From assembly GCA_900319235.1 (NCBI GenBank), contig ONNR01000001.1, forward strand, positions 62,001 to 126,000: 64,000 nucleotides of DNA, read 5' to 3'. The DNA comes from an uncultured Prevotellaceae bacterium. GTDB taxonomy: Bacteria > Bacteroidota > Bacteroidia > Bacteroidales > UBA3663. Shown here piece by piece: positions 1-8,842 of this stretch. Under the pieces are notes generated by a model. That model saw only the letters and a program-made list of their open reading frames with translations. It searched no databases and had not been told where the DNA came from. Made by a program: the position numbers and the translations under genes. The first letter of the stretch is position 1. Every line of letters begins with the position of its first letter.

Positions 1-1397
1 CACAGATGGGTGATGTCTTCGGACTCAAGGAAACCGTCATCGATCCTGCCACTGGCGAGGTCGTAGTCGATCCCGATACCGGCCTTGCCGTGATGGCTCC
101 GCTCAAGACACCTGGTGACTTCATCGGCAAGTGGGTCTGCTATTTCGAGCACTTCCAGACTTTCAATCTTTGGAACTTCTTCATCGCCATCCTTTCCATT
201 CTGATCATCATTTTCTTCCCCAACTATGTCAAGAATGTTAAGGGACTGAACAAGATTCCAGGTTCTCTATATGCCATCATCTTCATGACGCTTCTCGTCC
301 TTGCAATGAAGAACTTCTTGGGCATTGAGGGTATCGACACCATTGGCGATCGCTACCAGATTGAGTCCAAATTGCCTCAACTTGCCGTTCCGACCATCAG
401 TTACGAGATGATTCACGACTTGATGCCAATTGCATTTACCATTGCTATCCTTGGTGCTATCGAGTCGCTGCTTTCTGCTGCTGTTGCCGATGGTGTGATA
501 GGTGATCGTCATAACTCGAACACTGAACTTATCGGTCAGGGTGTGGCCAACATCCTTTGCCCGATGTTTGGAGGAATCCCTGCAACTGGTGCCATTGCAC
601 GCACCATGACCAACATCAACAACGGCGGACGTACACCTGTTGCAGGCATCGTCCATGCTATAGTGCTTCTGCTCATTCTGCTTGTGCTGATGCCTCTTGC
701 CAACTATATCCCGATGGCATGTCTTGCAGGTGTTCTTGTTATTGTGGCGTACAATATGTCGGGTTGGCGTACCTGTCGTGCTTTGTTCAAGAGCCAGAAG
801 TCCGACATTGCCGTGCTCGTGATCACATTCCTTCTCACTGTCATCTTCGACCTGACCATTGCCATTGAGTTCGGTCTGATTCTTGCAGCATTGTTGCTCT
901 TCCGTCGTGTAGCTGCCACCAGTCATGTTTCCTTGCTGCATGGTGAAGTACACATTGAGGATGATACCGACCTTGCTACTGGCAATCTCGAAGTCGATCA
1001 CCTGCAGATTCCCGACAAGGTACAGGTTTATGAAATCGATGGTCCATTCTTCTTCGGCATTGCCAACAAGTTCGACGAACTTTCTGCCACATCGATGTTC
1101 AAACATCATTCGTATCCCGACGTGCGTATCATCCGTATGCGCAAGGTTCCGTTCATCGATGCTACTGGACTCCATAACCTTGAACTCTTTGTGCAAAAGA
1201 GCCATAAGGACAACATCCATGTCATTCTGTCGGGTGTCCGTCCTGAGGTGATGCGTGTAATCAAGAATACGTCGTTCTATGAGGAAGTGGGTGAGGAGAA
1301 TATCTTTGACAACATTCTCTCTGCCTTGGCACGTGCTCGCGAAATCATCAACGATCCGCATACCCACCATCGCAAACATCAGAACAAGGCTCAATGA
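1..1397 (+). CDS. SulP family anion transporter, C-terminal part (5' truncated by window edge)
   Basis: Inner-membrane SulP/SLC26-type permease for sulfate, bicarbonate or a related anion. The reading frame is open to the window edge, so the first transmembrane helices are missing. The visible part has several hydrophobic helices (for example around nt 180-240, 280-320, 430-490, 650-760 and 820-910). A cytoplasmic STAS domain follows from about nt 1000, with a typical GPFFFGIANKFDE segment and a DATGLHNL turn near nt 1160. An unusual hydrophilic insertion of about 40 residues rich in acidic and Gly/Val residues (nt 6-110) sits between predicted helices. The stop overlaps the next start by 4 nt (ATGA), so the GNAT-like gene may be translationally coupled. 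Transport substrate cannot be told from sequence. Confidence 0.9.
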   Translation, partial: QMGDVFGLKETVIDPATGEVVVDPDTGLAVMAPLKTPGDFIGKWVCYFEHFQTFNLWNFFIAILSILIIIFFPNYVKNVKGLNKIPGSLYAIIFMTLLVLAMKNFLGIEGIDTIGDRYQIESKLPQLAVPTISYEMIHDLMPIAFTIAILGAIESLLSAAVADGVIGDRHNSNTELIGQGVANILCPMFGGIPATGAIARTMTNINNGGRTPVAGIVHAIVLLLILLVLMPLANYIPMACLAGVLVIVAYNMSGWRTCRALFKSQKSDIAVLVITFLLTVIFDLTIAIEFGLILAALLLFRRVAATSHVSLLHGEVHIEDDTDLATGNLEVDHLQIPDKVQVYEIDGPFFFGIANKFDELSATSMFKHHSYPDVRIIRMRKVPFIDATGLHNLELFVQKSHKDNIHVILSGVRPEVMRVIKNTSFYEEVGEENIFDNILSALARAREIINDPHTHHRKHQNKAQ

Positions 1398-2554
1398 TAG
1401 TCATCGAGGAAATCAAGGGCAGAAGGGCGCTCAAACGATTCGTACAGTTTCAACTGGAATTGTATCGTGGCGTTGATGCTTTCGTTCCTCCGATGATTGA
1501 GTCCGAAATCGATTGTTTGGACCCCTCTAAGAATCCTGCCTTCGACTTTTGCGAGGCAGTTTTCTTCTTGGCTTTGCGTGATGGAAAGTTGGTGGGACGT
1601 GCTGCCGGCATCATCAATCGCCACTCCAATGAACGGGTAGGGAAGGAGCAATGCCGCTTCTGCTATCTTGATTTTATCGACGACGAAAATGTAAGTCGGG
1701 CTTTACTCGATAAGGTTTCGGAATGGGGCAGGAGCAAGGGTATGAAGGAAATCGTCGGACCATTGGGTTTGACCGATTTGGATTACGAGGGTTGCCTTGT
1801 CAAAGGTTTTGACCAACTGTGTACGTCAGCCGAACTCTATAACTACGACTACTATCCCAAGCATTTCGAAGCGTATGGGATGAGGCCGGAAGCATATTGG
1901 AACGAGTATCGAATGACGATGGTGGATGAAGTTCCGGAAAAACATCGTCGTGTGGCAGAAATATCCGCTCGTCGATATGGATTACGTGCCTTGAAGTTCA
2001 CCGACTCCAAGACGCTCGTCGAGCAGTATGGACATCGTATCTTCGAACTTTACAATCAGGCGTATTCCGAGATTTATGGTTTCACCCCGTTGACCGATCG
2101 GCAGATAGATTATTACATCAACCTCTATCTTCCTCAGGTTAGGCTCGACTTGATACGTCTTATTGTCGATAAGGATGACAATCTCCTGGCCTTTGGCATT
2201 GCATGTCCATCTTTAAGTCGTGCCCAACAGAAAGCCCGAGGTAAGATGTGGCCGATTGGTTGGTTCTATCTTGCTCGTGCGATGTATCTTAACCCCGACA
2301 GCTTCTGGGGAAGATTATTCCATGGTGGCACCGACACATGTGACCTCCTGCTCATCGCTGTTCGACCCGATATGCAGGGCAAGGGTGTCAATGCCCTGCT
2401 CTTCACAGAACTCATTCCTCAATTCAAGGCCAATGGGTATAAATTTGTAGAGTCGAACAACGAACTCGAAACAAACCATAAGGTCTCGAACCTATGGGGT
2501 GATTTTGAGAAACGGCTACATAAGCGTCGCTGCACATTCATCAAGGATCTGTGA
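1394..2554 (+). CDS. GNAT-fold acyltransferase-like protein (unknown substrate)
   Basis: A 386-aa protein of a type common in Bacteroidetes and usually annotated only as N-acetyltransferase. The C-terminal third looks like a GNAT fold: a beta strand DLLLIAVRPDMQGKG near residue 315 followed by helix GVNALLFTELIPQF resembles the acyl-CoA pyrophosphate loop (normally Q/RxxGxG/A). The N-terminal half has a second weaker GNAT-like pattern (FFLALRDGKLVGRAAGI near residue 57), so a tandem GNAT is possible. It overlaps the SulP gene by 4 nt and ends one base before the MMPL start, so it probably belongs to the exporter/ACP/ligase cassette. The N-acyl acceptor is unknown; an acyl-ACP donor is a reasonable inference from the neighbours. 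Confidence 0.65.
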   Translation: MIVIEEIKGRRALKRFVQFQLELYRGVDAFVPPMIESEIDCLDPSKNPAFDFCEAVFFLALRDGKLVGRAAGIINRHSNERVGKEQCRFCYLDFIDDENVSRALLDKVSEWGRSKGMKEIVGPLGLTDLDYEGCLVKGFDQLCTSAELYNYDYYPKHFEAYGMRPEAYWNEYRMTMVDEVPEKHRRVAEISARRYGLRALKFTDSKTLVEQYGHRIFELYNQAYSEIYGFTPLTDRQIDYYINLYLPQVRLDLIRLIVDKDDNLLAFGIACPSLSRAQQKARGKMWPIGWFYLARAMYLNPDSFWGRLFHGGTDTCDLLLIAVRPDMQGKGVNALLFTELIPQFKANGYKFVESNNELETNHKVSNLWGDFEKRLHKRRCTFIKDL

Positions 2555-2555
2555 G

Positions 2556-5036
2556 ATGAACATCCGATTCTTTGAGAAAACATATCAATATTTCGCCTCC
2601 CATCGCGGAAGGTTGTGGCTGCTGCTCTCTGTTGTGGTAGCCACACTTGTTATGCTTGTTTCTCGATTGGAATTCAAGGAGCAGATCACCGACTTCCTGC
2701 CTGTCGATGACGAGTACAAGCAGGCGATGTCAATCTATCAAGAGGTAGCGGCTGGTAACAAGATTGTCTTGCAGTTCATCGATGAGAAGTCAGTTTCTTC
2801 GAAAGCAGATCCTCACAAATTGATATCTGCTGTAGAGCATTTCGGCGACTTGCTTTCAGAACGAGACACCGCCCGATGGGTCAGTGATTCCTGGCAGCCT
2901 CGGGTCGATGTGGAGCGTATCCTCGATGTTTTCGACTTTGTTTATGCCCATTTGCCTTATTATTTGGAGGAGCGTGACTATCAGACATTTGACTCTCTGA
3001 TGTCAATGTCGCCTGACGCAGATTCAAACTATGTTGAGAAACGTCTTCATTGGATTCGGCAACGTATGGCTTCTTCGTCGGGAACCTTCCTACAACCGAT
3101 GCTGCAACACGATCCATTGGGACTTGGTAATCGTGTCGCTGCTTCGCTTCGAGATTTCCAGCCAGAGATGAATCTGGTGAATATCGATGGCTATCTCTTT
3201 ACTCCCGATACGTTGTGTCTTTTGGTCAATGTCACTTCACCTTTTGGAAGCAGCGAGAGTGCGGGCAATGCAGGTCTGATCGAGATGCTAGACAAAATAG
3301 GACAAGATGTACAAGTTGCCGACGGTGTGACCGTTCGAGCTACGGGTTCTCCGGTCATCGCTGTTGGCAATAGCACGCAGATTCGTCGAGATACGCTGTT
3401 TTCAGCTGTTTTGGCATTTCTGCTGATATTGGCGCTCCTGCTATATGCTTTCCGCAGTTTCAAGCAATTGCTTTATATTCTGGTAACCATCGCTTTCGGC
3501 TTCCTTTTCGGTTTGGGCCTAATGCGTCTGGTTCATGCAGAAATATCGTTGATTGTGGTTGGTATGACTTCCATTCTCATCGGCATTGCTGTCAATTATC
3601 CCTTGCATTTCCTTTGTCACAAGCAGGAGGGAGGCGATTGGCGCGAACTTGTTTCACCGCTTTTGATTGGAAATATTACTACAGTGGGTGCGTTCCTGGT
3701 TCTAATCCCTCTAAAAGCCACAGCAACGCGCGACTTGGGAATCTTTGCTGCCTTGATGCTTGTCGGCACCATCTTGTTTACTCTTCTTATCCTTCCACAT
3801 ATGGTAGGGAACGTAGAAGCACGACTTCCTCGTGGTGCAAACTATGAAGAAAAAACGACAAATGGTAGTCACAAGTCTGCACAACGATTCATTTTGGGGG
3901 GTGCCCTTCTCGTCTTGACACTATTATTTGGGTGGTTCAGTCTAGACACCAGTTTCGATACCGATTTGAATCACATCAACTATATGTCCGAGGAGCAACG
4001 TGCCGACTTTGCTCGTCTCACTGAGATGCAGGGACAGAAGGAAGATTGTGTAAACGTTTTCTTGCCTGTTGGTAGTTTGGCTGAACTTGAAGGTAAGACT
4101 CCTTTACTTGAAAGCCTTGTAGAGACGGGAAAGATTGCATCCTTGAAGAACCCGGCCGTTTTGCTCCCAAGTACGCTGGTTCAACAGAAACGTTTGGTTC
4201 TTTGGAACAATTATTGGCAAAGGCTCGAAAAAGAAGGACGATTCAGTTATTCGTCATTTCAGAAGAAGGCCGTTGCAGCTGGATTTACCGACGAAGCTTT
4301 TGCACCCTTTGCATCTCTTTTGGCCAAGACAACTGCTGACACTTGTCAAATCGATGATTTCACGCCTCTTACAAACAATATCCTTACAGGTCTTGTCCAG
4401 ACAGAGTCGGGAAAGTTTGTGGCTCAACTTTCGGTTCCTTTGGAGCATGTGGAAGAAGTGGAGCGAATGACTGGAGGCTTTGATCTGCCAGGTCTCAATC
4501 GACGTGTACTGAATACTTTGACTTCGGACTTCAACTACATTGGAATTGCCTGTTCGCTCATTGTCTTCCTTTTCTTGTGGATCAGTTTTGGCCGTATTGA
4601 ACTGGCAATCCTCGCTTTTCTGCCGATGCTTATAGGATGGGTATGGATTTTGGGCATTATGCAGTTGCTGGATATTCAGTTTAATATTGTCAACATTATC
4701 CTCGCCACGTTCATCTTCGGCCAAGGGGATGATTATACGATATTCGTGGTGGAAGGATTGATTAGCGATTATCGACAGTCTGTCAGGATGGGACGAACTG
4801 TTCATCGAACTTTGATGAGTTATCGTCGCAGTATTCTGTTGTCGGCACTTATCATGTTCATCGGTATCGGCACGTTGATCGTGGCCAAACATCCAGCCTT
4901 GCATTCTTTGGCCGAGGTGACTATCATCGGTATGGGTGTAGTGGTACTTATGGCTTGGATTGTGCCTCCGCTTTTATTCGATTGGCTTGTCAGCCATGAC
5001 AAATCTTTACATGATTATATTATAAAAGGTGTATAA
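2556..5036 (+). CDS. MMPL/RND-family exporter
   Basis: An 826-aa inner-membrane protein of the MMPL (RND superfamily) type, which moves lipids or lipid-linked products. The ATG at 2556 is chosen because it follows the preceding stop by one base; an in-frame upstream start at 2499 would overlap the GNAT gene. Two similar halves are visible. Each has one helix (about residues 18-38 and 444-463), a large periplasmic loop, then five clustered helices (about 275-415 and 658-815). The second half holds GQGDDYTIFV near residue 722, an acidic pair in a helix as expected for the proton-relay site. It sits directly before an ACP and an acyl-AMP ligase, an arrangement seen with aryl-polyene and lipid clusters, although no ketosynthase is present here. 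Confidence 0.85.
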   Translation: MNIRFFEKTYQYFASHRGRLWLLLSVVVATLVMLVSRLEFKEQITDFLPVDDEYKQAMSIYQEVAAGNKIVLQFIDEKSVSSKADPHKLISAVEHFGDLLSERDTARWVSDSWQPRVDVERILDVFDFVYAHLPYYLEERDYQTFDSLMSMSPDADSNYVEKRLHWIRQRMASSSGTFLQPMLQHDPLGLGNRVAASLRDFQPEMNLVNIDGYLFTPDTLCLLVNVTSPFGSSESAGNAGLIEMLDKIGQDVQVADGVTVRATGSPVIAVGNSTQIRRDTLFSAVLAFLLILALLLYAFRSFKQLLYILVTIAFGFLFGLGLMRLVHAEISLIVVGMTSILIGIAVNYPLHFLCHKQEGGDWRELVSPLLIGNITTVGAFLVLIPLKATATRDLGIFAALMLVGTILFTLLILPHMVGNVEARLPRGANYEEKTTNGSHKSAQRFILGGALLVLTLLFGWFSLDTSFDTDLNHINYMSEEQRADFARLTEMQGQKEDCVNVFLPVGSLAELEGKTPLLESLVETGKIASLKNPAVLLPSTLVQQKRLVLWNNYWQRLEKEGRFSYSSFQKKAVAAGFTDEAFAPFASLLAKTTADTCQIDDFTPLTNNILTGLVQTESGKFVAQLSVPLEHVEEVERMTGGFDLPGLNRRVLNTLTSDFNYIGIACSLIVFLFLWISFGRIELAILAFLPMLIGWVWILGIMQLLDIQFNIVNIILATFIFGQGDDYTIFVVEGLISDYRQSVRMGRTVHRTLMSYRRSILLSALIMFIGIGTLIVAKHPALHSLAEVTIIGMGVVVLMAWIVPPLLFDWLVSHDKSLHDYIIKGV

Positions 5037-5037
5037 A

Positions 5038-5265
5038 ATGAAAGAAAAAATTCGTATATTGCTCGAAGACCAGCTTCCATTGGTGGACCTTGATAGCGAA
5101 ACACTCTATCAGGAACTTGATTCACTGGGAGTGACTACGATTCTGATGACTTTGTCCGATGAATTCGGCATCCTCTTGGACAGTCGAGATGCTACGCCAA
5201 AGAATCTGCGTAGCCTTGATTCCCTGGTGGCTTTGGTCGAACGCAAACTTGCCGAGAAGCAGTGA
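5038..5265 (+). CDS. Acyl carrier protein
   Basis: A 75-aa carrier protein with the phosphopantetheine attachment motif DSLG, serine at residue 29. Acidic helical character and length fit the family. The ATG at 5038 is preferred over an in-frame GTG at 5029 that would overlap the MMPL stop. It ends in a GTGA overlap with the acyl-AMP ligase. Because a dedicated ligase follows immediately, this is more likely a specialised carrier loaded by that ligase than the fatty-acid-synthase ACP. Confidence 0.9.
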   Translation: MKEKIRILLEDQLPLVDLDSETLYQELDSLGVTTILMTLSDEFGILLDSRDATPKNLRSLDSLVALVERKLAEKQ

Positions 5266-6524
5266 GATGGATTGATTATGTTGCAAAGGTCGTGGAGCGT
5301 TATCCCGACGATCCCGCTGTGATTTGTCATGGCGAGCAGTTGACTTATGCCCATTTGTGGGAAGCAGTAGGGAAGGAGTCGCTCCGACTTCGCGACATTG
5401 AGCATATTCAGGAAGGACAATGTTATGTCCAGACCTGTACGCAGGACATCGCATATGTAGTGCGTTTCCTGGCCCTTCATTTGATAGGAGCACGATGCGA
5501 CATCCTTTATACGACAGGATCAACAGGCAAGCCCAAGGCTGTGCTTCTGAGCGATGAGGGAATGATTGCCAATGGTGAGAATCTGATCAATGCGATGGGT
5601 TTTCATCACGGGTTGACCTTTGTGATATGCGGTCCTCTGGACCATTTTGGTCCATGGAGCAAGATGCTTCCCGTATTTATGACAGGAGGCACGCTGCATA
5701 TTCTTGACGGATTGAAGGATATGGATGCATTGTTCGATGCACTTCGACCAAGCACATTCGCCAATGTCGAGGCAAAGTCAGCAACTTTCCTTGTGCCCAG
5801 CGCTATTCGTATGCTGCTGCAATTCAGTCGTGAACGCTTGGCAAAACTTGTAGACTGCATCGAATTCATCGAAACGGGTGCAGCACCCATGGCTACTTCC
5901 GATATGCAGCAGTTGCGTGAGGTCTTACCGAATACGAGGCTATATAATACCTATGCAAGTACCGAAACGGGTATTGTCTGTACTTATCCTTACCATCTGA
6001 CGCAATCTATATTACAAGGTTGTGTCGGTCCAGCGATGAAGCATTCCGAGGTTTCGATTGGACCTGATGGGGAAATCTGCGTGAGTGGGCCTATATTGAT
6101 GGCAGGTTATCTGAATGAAGATGCTGATGGGCACTTTCAACTTGAGCCTGTTGGCAAAAGTTTCCAAACCTCCGATCTGGGTTATTTGGATGAAGAAGGA
6201 AGATTGTTCCTTACGGGACGTTCCAGTGAATTCATCAACATAGGAGGCTTGAAACTGAGTCCCGTTGAGGTGGAAGATGCAGCCATGGGCTTCACAGGGA
6301 TTCTGGACTGTCTATGTATCCCAGTTTCTCATCCCGTGATGGGACAGGTTCCGAAGCTATTGATTGTACTTCAGGAAGGCGTGACACTCAACAAAAAGGA
6401 AATTGCCCGGTATTTAATAGAAAAATTGACCGAAACCTGGAAGGTCCCGATCAACTATGAGGTGGTAGAGGAGATTCGTAAGATGCCGAATGGCAAGAAG
6501 AATCGCAAGAGTTACATCATGTGA
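5262..6524 (+). CDS. Compact acyl-AMP ligase (AMP-binding, ANL superfamily)
   Basis: A 420-aa adenylate-forming enzyme predicted to activate a carboxylic acid and load it on the adjacent ACP. Core motifs are present: the P-loop-like YTTGSTGKPK at residues 83-92, NTYASTETG (A5 motif) near residue 229, an A7-like TSDLGYLD near 307, and the C-terminal catalytic-lysine region NGKKNRKS at 410-417. The translation starts at a GTG overlapping the ACP stop (GTGA). The protein is short for the family: the P-loop lies at residue 83 instead of about 150-190, so much of the first N-terminal subdomain is missing. The 3' end overlaps ruvA on the other strand by 13 nt. Substrate unknown. Confidence 0.85.
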   Translation: MRWIDYVAKVVERYPDDPAVICHGEQLTYAHLWEAVGKESLRLRDIEHIQEGQCYVQTCTQDIAYVVRFLALHLIGARCDILYTTGSTGKPKAVLLSDEGMIANGENLINAMGFHHGLTFVICGPLDHFGPWSKMLPVFMTGGTLHILDGLKDMDALFDALRPSTFANVEAKSATFLVPSAIRMLLQFSRERLAKLVDCIEFIETGAAPMATSDMQQLREVLPNTRLYNTYASTETGIVCTYPYHLTQSILQGCVGPAMKHSEVSIGPDGEICVSGPILMAGYLNEDADGHFQLEPVGKSFQTSDLGYLDEEGRLFLTGRSSEFINIGGLKLSPVEVEDAAMGFTGILDCLCIPVSHPVMGQVPKLLIVLQEGVTLNKKEIARYLIEKLTETWKVPINYEVVEEIRKMPNGKKNRKSYIM

Positions 6525-7105
6525 AGTCCTGCCTTGATGAGGGCTTGGACTGACATTGTAGGATCCTTGGCAAGCAGCTTGCTGATAGCCTTCTGCGCAT
6601 TGGCCTGCTGATACCCCAACGCCATGAGTGCCTGGATTGCCTCGTCGCCATTCTCGTTGCTGGCAATGAGCACGCTTGAGTCCTTCGTAGCTGCACTGAT
6701 ACCCAGTTTGCCCATTTTGTCGCGAAGGTCTACGATAATGCGTTGGGCTGTCTTCGTGCCAATACCCTTGACATTCTTGAGTTGCCGATCATTGCCGCTG
6801 CTCACTACGGCGACGAGTTCGTCGGGCGACAGGCTCGAGAGGATACAACGTGCTGTATTGGGACCTACGCCGCTCACGGTGATGAGCAGTTCGTAGAGTT
6901 CACGTTCCTGTTTCGACGAGAAGCCATAGAGAAGGTGCGCATCTTCGCGTATCGATTCACTGACATAAATCTTCTGCACCTGACCTTTCTTCAGGTGGTC
7001 GTAAGTATAGACGGAGATGGCACAGGCATAGCCTACACCATGACATTCGATGACGGCCATGGTCGGGTCAAGTTCGGTGATTTCTCCCTTAAGATATTCA
7101 ATCAT
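6512..7105 (-). CDS. ruvA: Holliday junction branch migration protein RuvA
   Basis: A 197-aa RuvA, the tetrameric DNA-junction binder that loads the RuvB motor. The start at 7105 gives the family N-terminus MIEYLKGEI; an in-frame upstream ATG at 7156 would add a non-conserved extension. The OB-fold domain (1-65) is followed by two helix-hairpin-helix motifs, seen as ITVSGVGPNTA near 75 and VKGIGTKTA near 112, and a small C-terminal RuvB-binding domain (about 150-197) after a flexible linker. It is convergent with the acyl-AMP ligase, with 13 nt shared. No ruvB or ruvC is nearby. Confidence 0.96.
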   Translation of the reverse strand: MIEYLKGEITELDPTMAVIECHGVGYACAISVYTYDHLKKGQVQKIYVSESIREDAHLLYGFSSKQERELYELLITVSGVGPNTARCILSSLSPDELVAVVSSGNDRQLKNVKGIGTKTAQRIIVDLRDKMGKLGISAATKDSSVLIASNENGDEAIQALMALGYQQANAQKAISKLLAKDPTMSVQALIKAGLHMM

Positions 7106-7215
7106 TTGTTGCAGATATTTCTTAAAAAACCATTTATTGAGGTGCAAAGATAGCATTTATTTCTTTAAAATACAACTTTTTTTCTTCAAATACTGCAAAA
7201 ATAGTTAATTTCTTT

Positions 7216-7245
7216 TTTTATGTGCTAATTATTTAATATCTTTGC
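7216..7245 (+). promoter_or_regulatory. Bacteroidetes-type promoter for the TolC/HlyD/ABC operon
   Basis: The -7 box TATCTTTGC lies at 7237-7245 and matches the Bacteroidetes consensus TAnnTTTGC exactly. A T-rich -33 region lies about 20 nt upstream. The first start codon is 33 nt downstream. Confidence 0.7.
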
Positions 7246-7278
7246 ACCAAATTTTCGAATATTATAACTTAACTATAT

Positions 7279-8763
7279 ATGAAAAAGTATCTATCTTTAG
7301 TTATTTTTGCTGCCTTATCCTTGCCCATCTTTGCTCAGATGACGTTGACGCTCGATAGTTGTCGAGCCATGGCACTTCGCAACAATAATCAGTTGAATGC
7401 CACTCGTCTCAAGCAAGATGTAGCCAAGGATGTTCGCAAGGCTGCGCGCACCAATTATCTGCCCAAGATTGATGCCGTAGGCGGTTATGAATACTTCAAC
7501 AAGCAGATCTCTTTGCTCAGTGATGAGCAGAAGGCTTCCTTTTCAAGTCTTGGTACCAATCTTTCTACGTCATTAGGTTCCAATCTGAGCACCTTGCTCA
7601 CGGGATTGGCACAGAATGGACTTATTTCGCTCACTACAGCTCAGGATTTGGGCACCATCTTCCAGAATCTTGGTCCCGGCTTGGCTCAGATGGGTGATGC
7701 CGTCGGACAAAACATCGTGGATGCATTCCACACCGACAATCGTAACATGTGGATGGGCTCCGTGATGGCTCGTCAGCCTATCTATATGGGTGGTGCCATT
7801 GTTGCAGCCAACAAGATGGCTGATATTGCAGAGAAGATTGCTGCGGATGATTTACGTGGCATGACGCAGAATACGCTTTATGACATCGACAAGACCTACT
7901 GGCTTGTAGTTTCGCTGAAGCAGAAGCAGCGTCTTGCGCACAGTTATCGTGACCTCGTGTCGAAACTTAACGATGATGTCCACAAGATGATTGACCAGGG
8001 TCTTGCAACTCGTGCCGATGGTCTGAAGGTTGATGTCAAAGTTAATGAGGCCGATATGCAACTCACCCAGGTGGAGGATGGTCTTACCTTGTCGAAGATG
8101 CTGCTCTGTCAACTCTGTGGTATTCCTGCCACCAGCGATATTACTCTTGCCGACGAGGATAATGAAGTGCTGAATCTCGTTGATGAGACTGCCGGACTCG
8201 AAGGCCTTTCGCCCGACAATCGTCCCGAACTCAATATGCTGGAACATGCAGTGGAACTTGGCAAACAGAGTACCAACCTTACCCGTGCCGCATTCCTGCC
8301 CCATGTCGCTTTGACTGGCGGTTACCTCGTTTCCAATCCAAATGTTTTCAATGGCTTCGAAAAGAAGTTTGCTGGTGTTTGGAATGTAGGTGTACTTGTG
8401 CAGGTTCCCGTTTGGAACTGGTTTGAAGGCGTCTATAAGGTTCGTGCCAGCAAGACGGCTACCAACATCGCTCGTCTGGAGCTGGATGATGCGCGCGAAA
8501 AGATTGACCTGCAGGTGGAGCAAAGCCGATTCAAGGTGGATGAAGCCAAGAAGCGACTGCAGATGGCTACCCGTAATGTTGCCAATGCCGAAGAGAACCT
8601 GCGTTGTGCCAACGTCGGTTTCCGCGAAGGTGTGATGGAGAGTACCGAAGTGATGGCTGCGCAGACAGCCTGGCAGCTCGCCAAGTCGCAGCTTATCGAT
8701 GCTGAGATTGATGTCAAACTCGCTCAGGTGAATTTGAAGAAGGCGTTGGGTATCCTGCAGTAA
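7279..8763 (+). CDS. TolC-family outer membrane efflux protein
   Basis: A 494-aa outer-membrane channel subunit. Residues 1-19 form a signal peptide ending IFA before Gln. Two long alpha-helical hairpin regions rich in Ala, Leu, Gln and Asn (about 20-190 and 250-490) match the OEP repeats. DSCRAMALRNN at 27-37 is the classic family start. It is the first gene of an operon with HlyD and two ABC-2 permeases and would form the outer exit of a tripartite pump. A Ser/Leu/Gly-rich insert of about 60 residues (nt 7530-7720) between helices lengthens the first repeat. Confidence 0.93.
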   Translation: MKKYLSLVIFAALSLPIFAQMTLTLDSCRAMALRNNNQLNATRLKQDVAKDVRKAARTNYLPKIDAVGGYEYFNKQISLLSDEQKASFSSLGTNLSTSLGSNLSTLLTGLAQNGLISLTTAQDLGTIFQNLGPGLAQMGDAVGQNIVDAFHTDNRNMWMGSVMARQPIYMGGAIVAANKMADIAEKIAADDLRGMTQNTLYDIDKTYWLVVSLKQKQRLAHSYRDLVSKLNDDVHKMIDQGLATRADGLKVDVKVNEADMQLTQVEDGLTLSKMLLCQLCGIPATSDITLADEDNEVLNLVDETAGLEGLSPDNRPELNMLEHAVELGKQSTNLTRAAFLPHVALTGGYLVSNPNVFNGFEKKFAGVWNVGVLVQVPVWNWFEGVYKVRASKTATNIARLELDDAREKIDLQVEQSRFKVDEAKKRLQMATRNVANAEENLRCANVGFREGVMESTEVMAAQTAWQLAKSQLIDAEIDVKLAQVNLKKALGILQ

Positions 8764-8842
8764 ATACTTTGAAAGCTTCAGTAGAGTTCTGAAAGGATTA
8801 GAAAGGTTCTGAATAGTTCGAAATATAATAAAACTTAATAAT

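Noticed and set aside
267-1394. Minus-strand open frame of 375 codons opposite the SulP gene
   Set aside because: The plus strand shows helices and a STAS domain; the antisense frame shows nothing.
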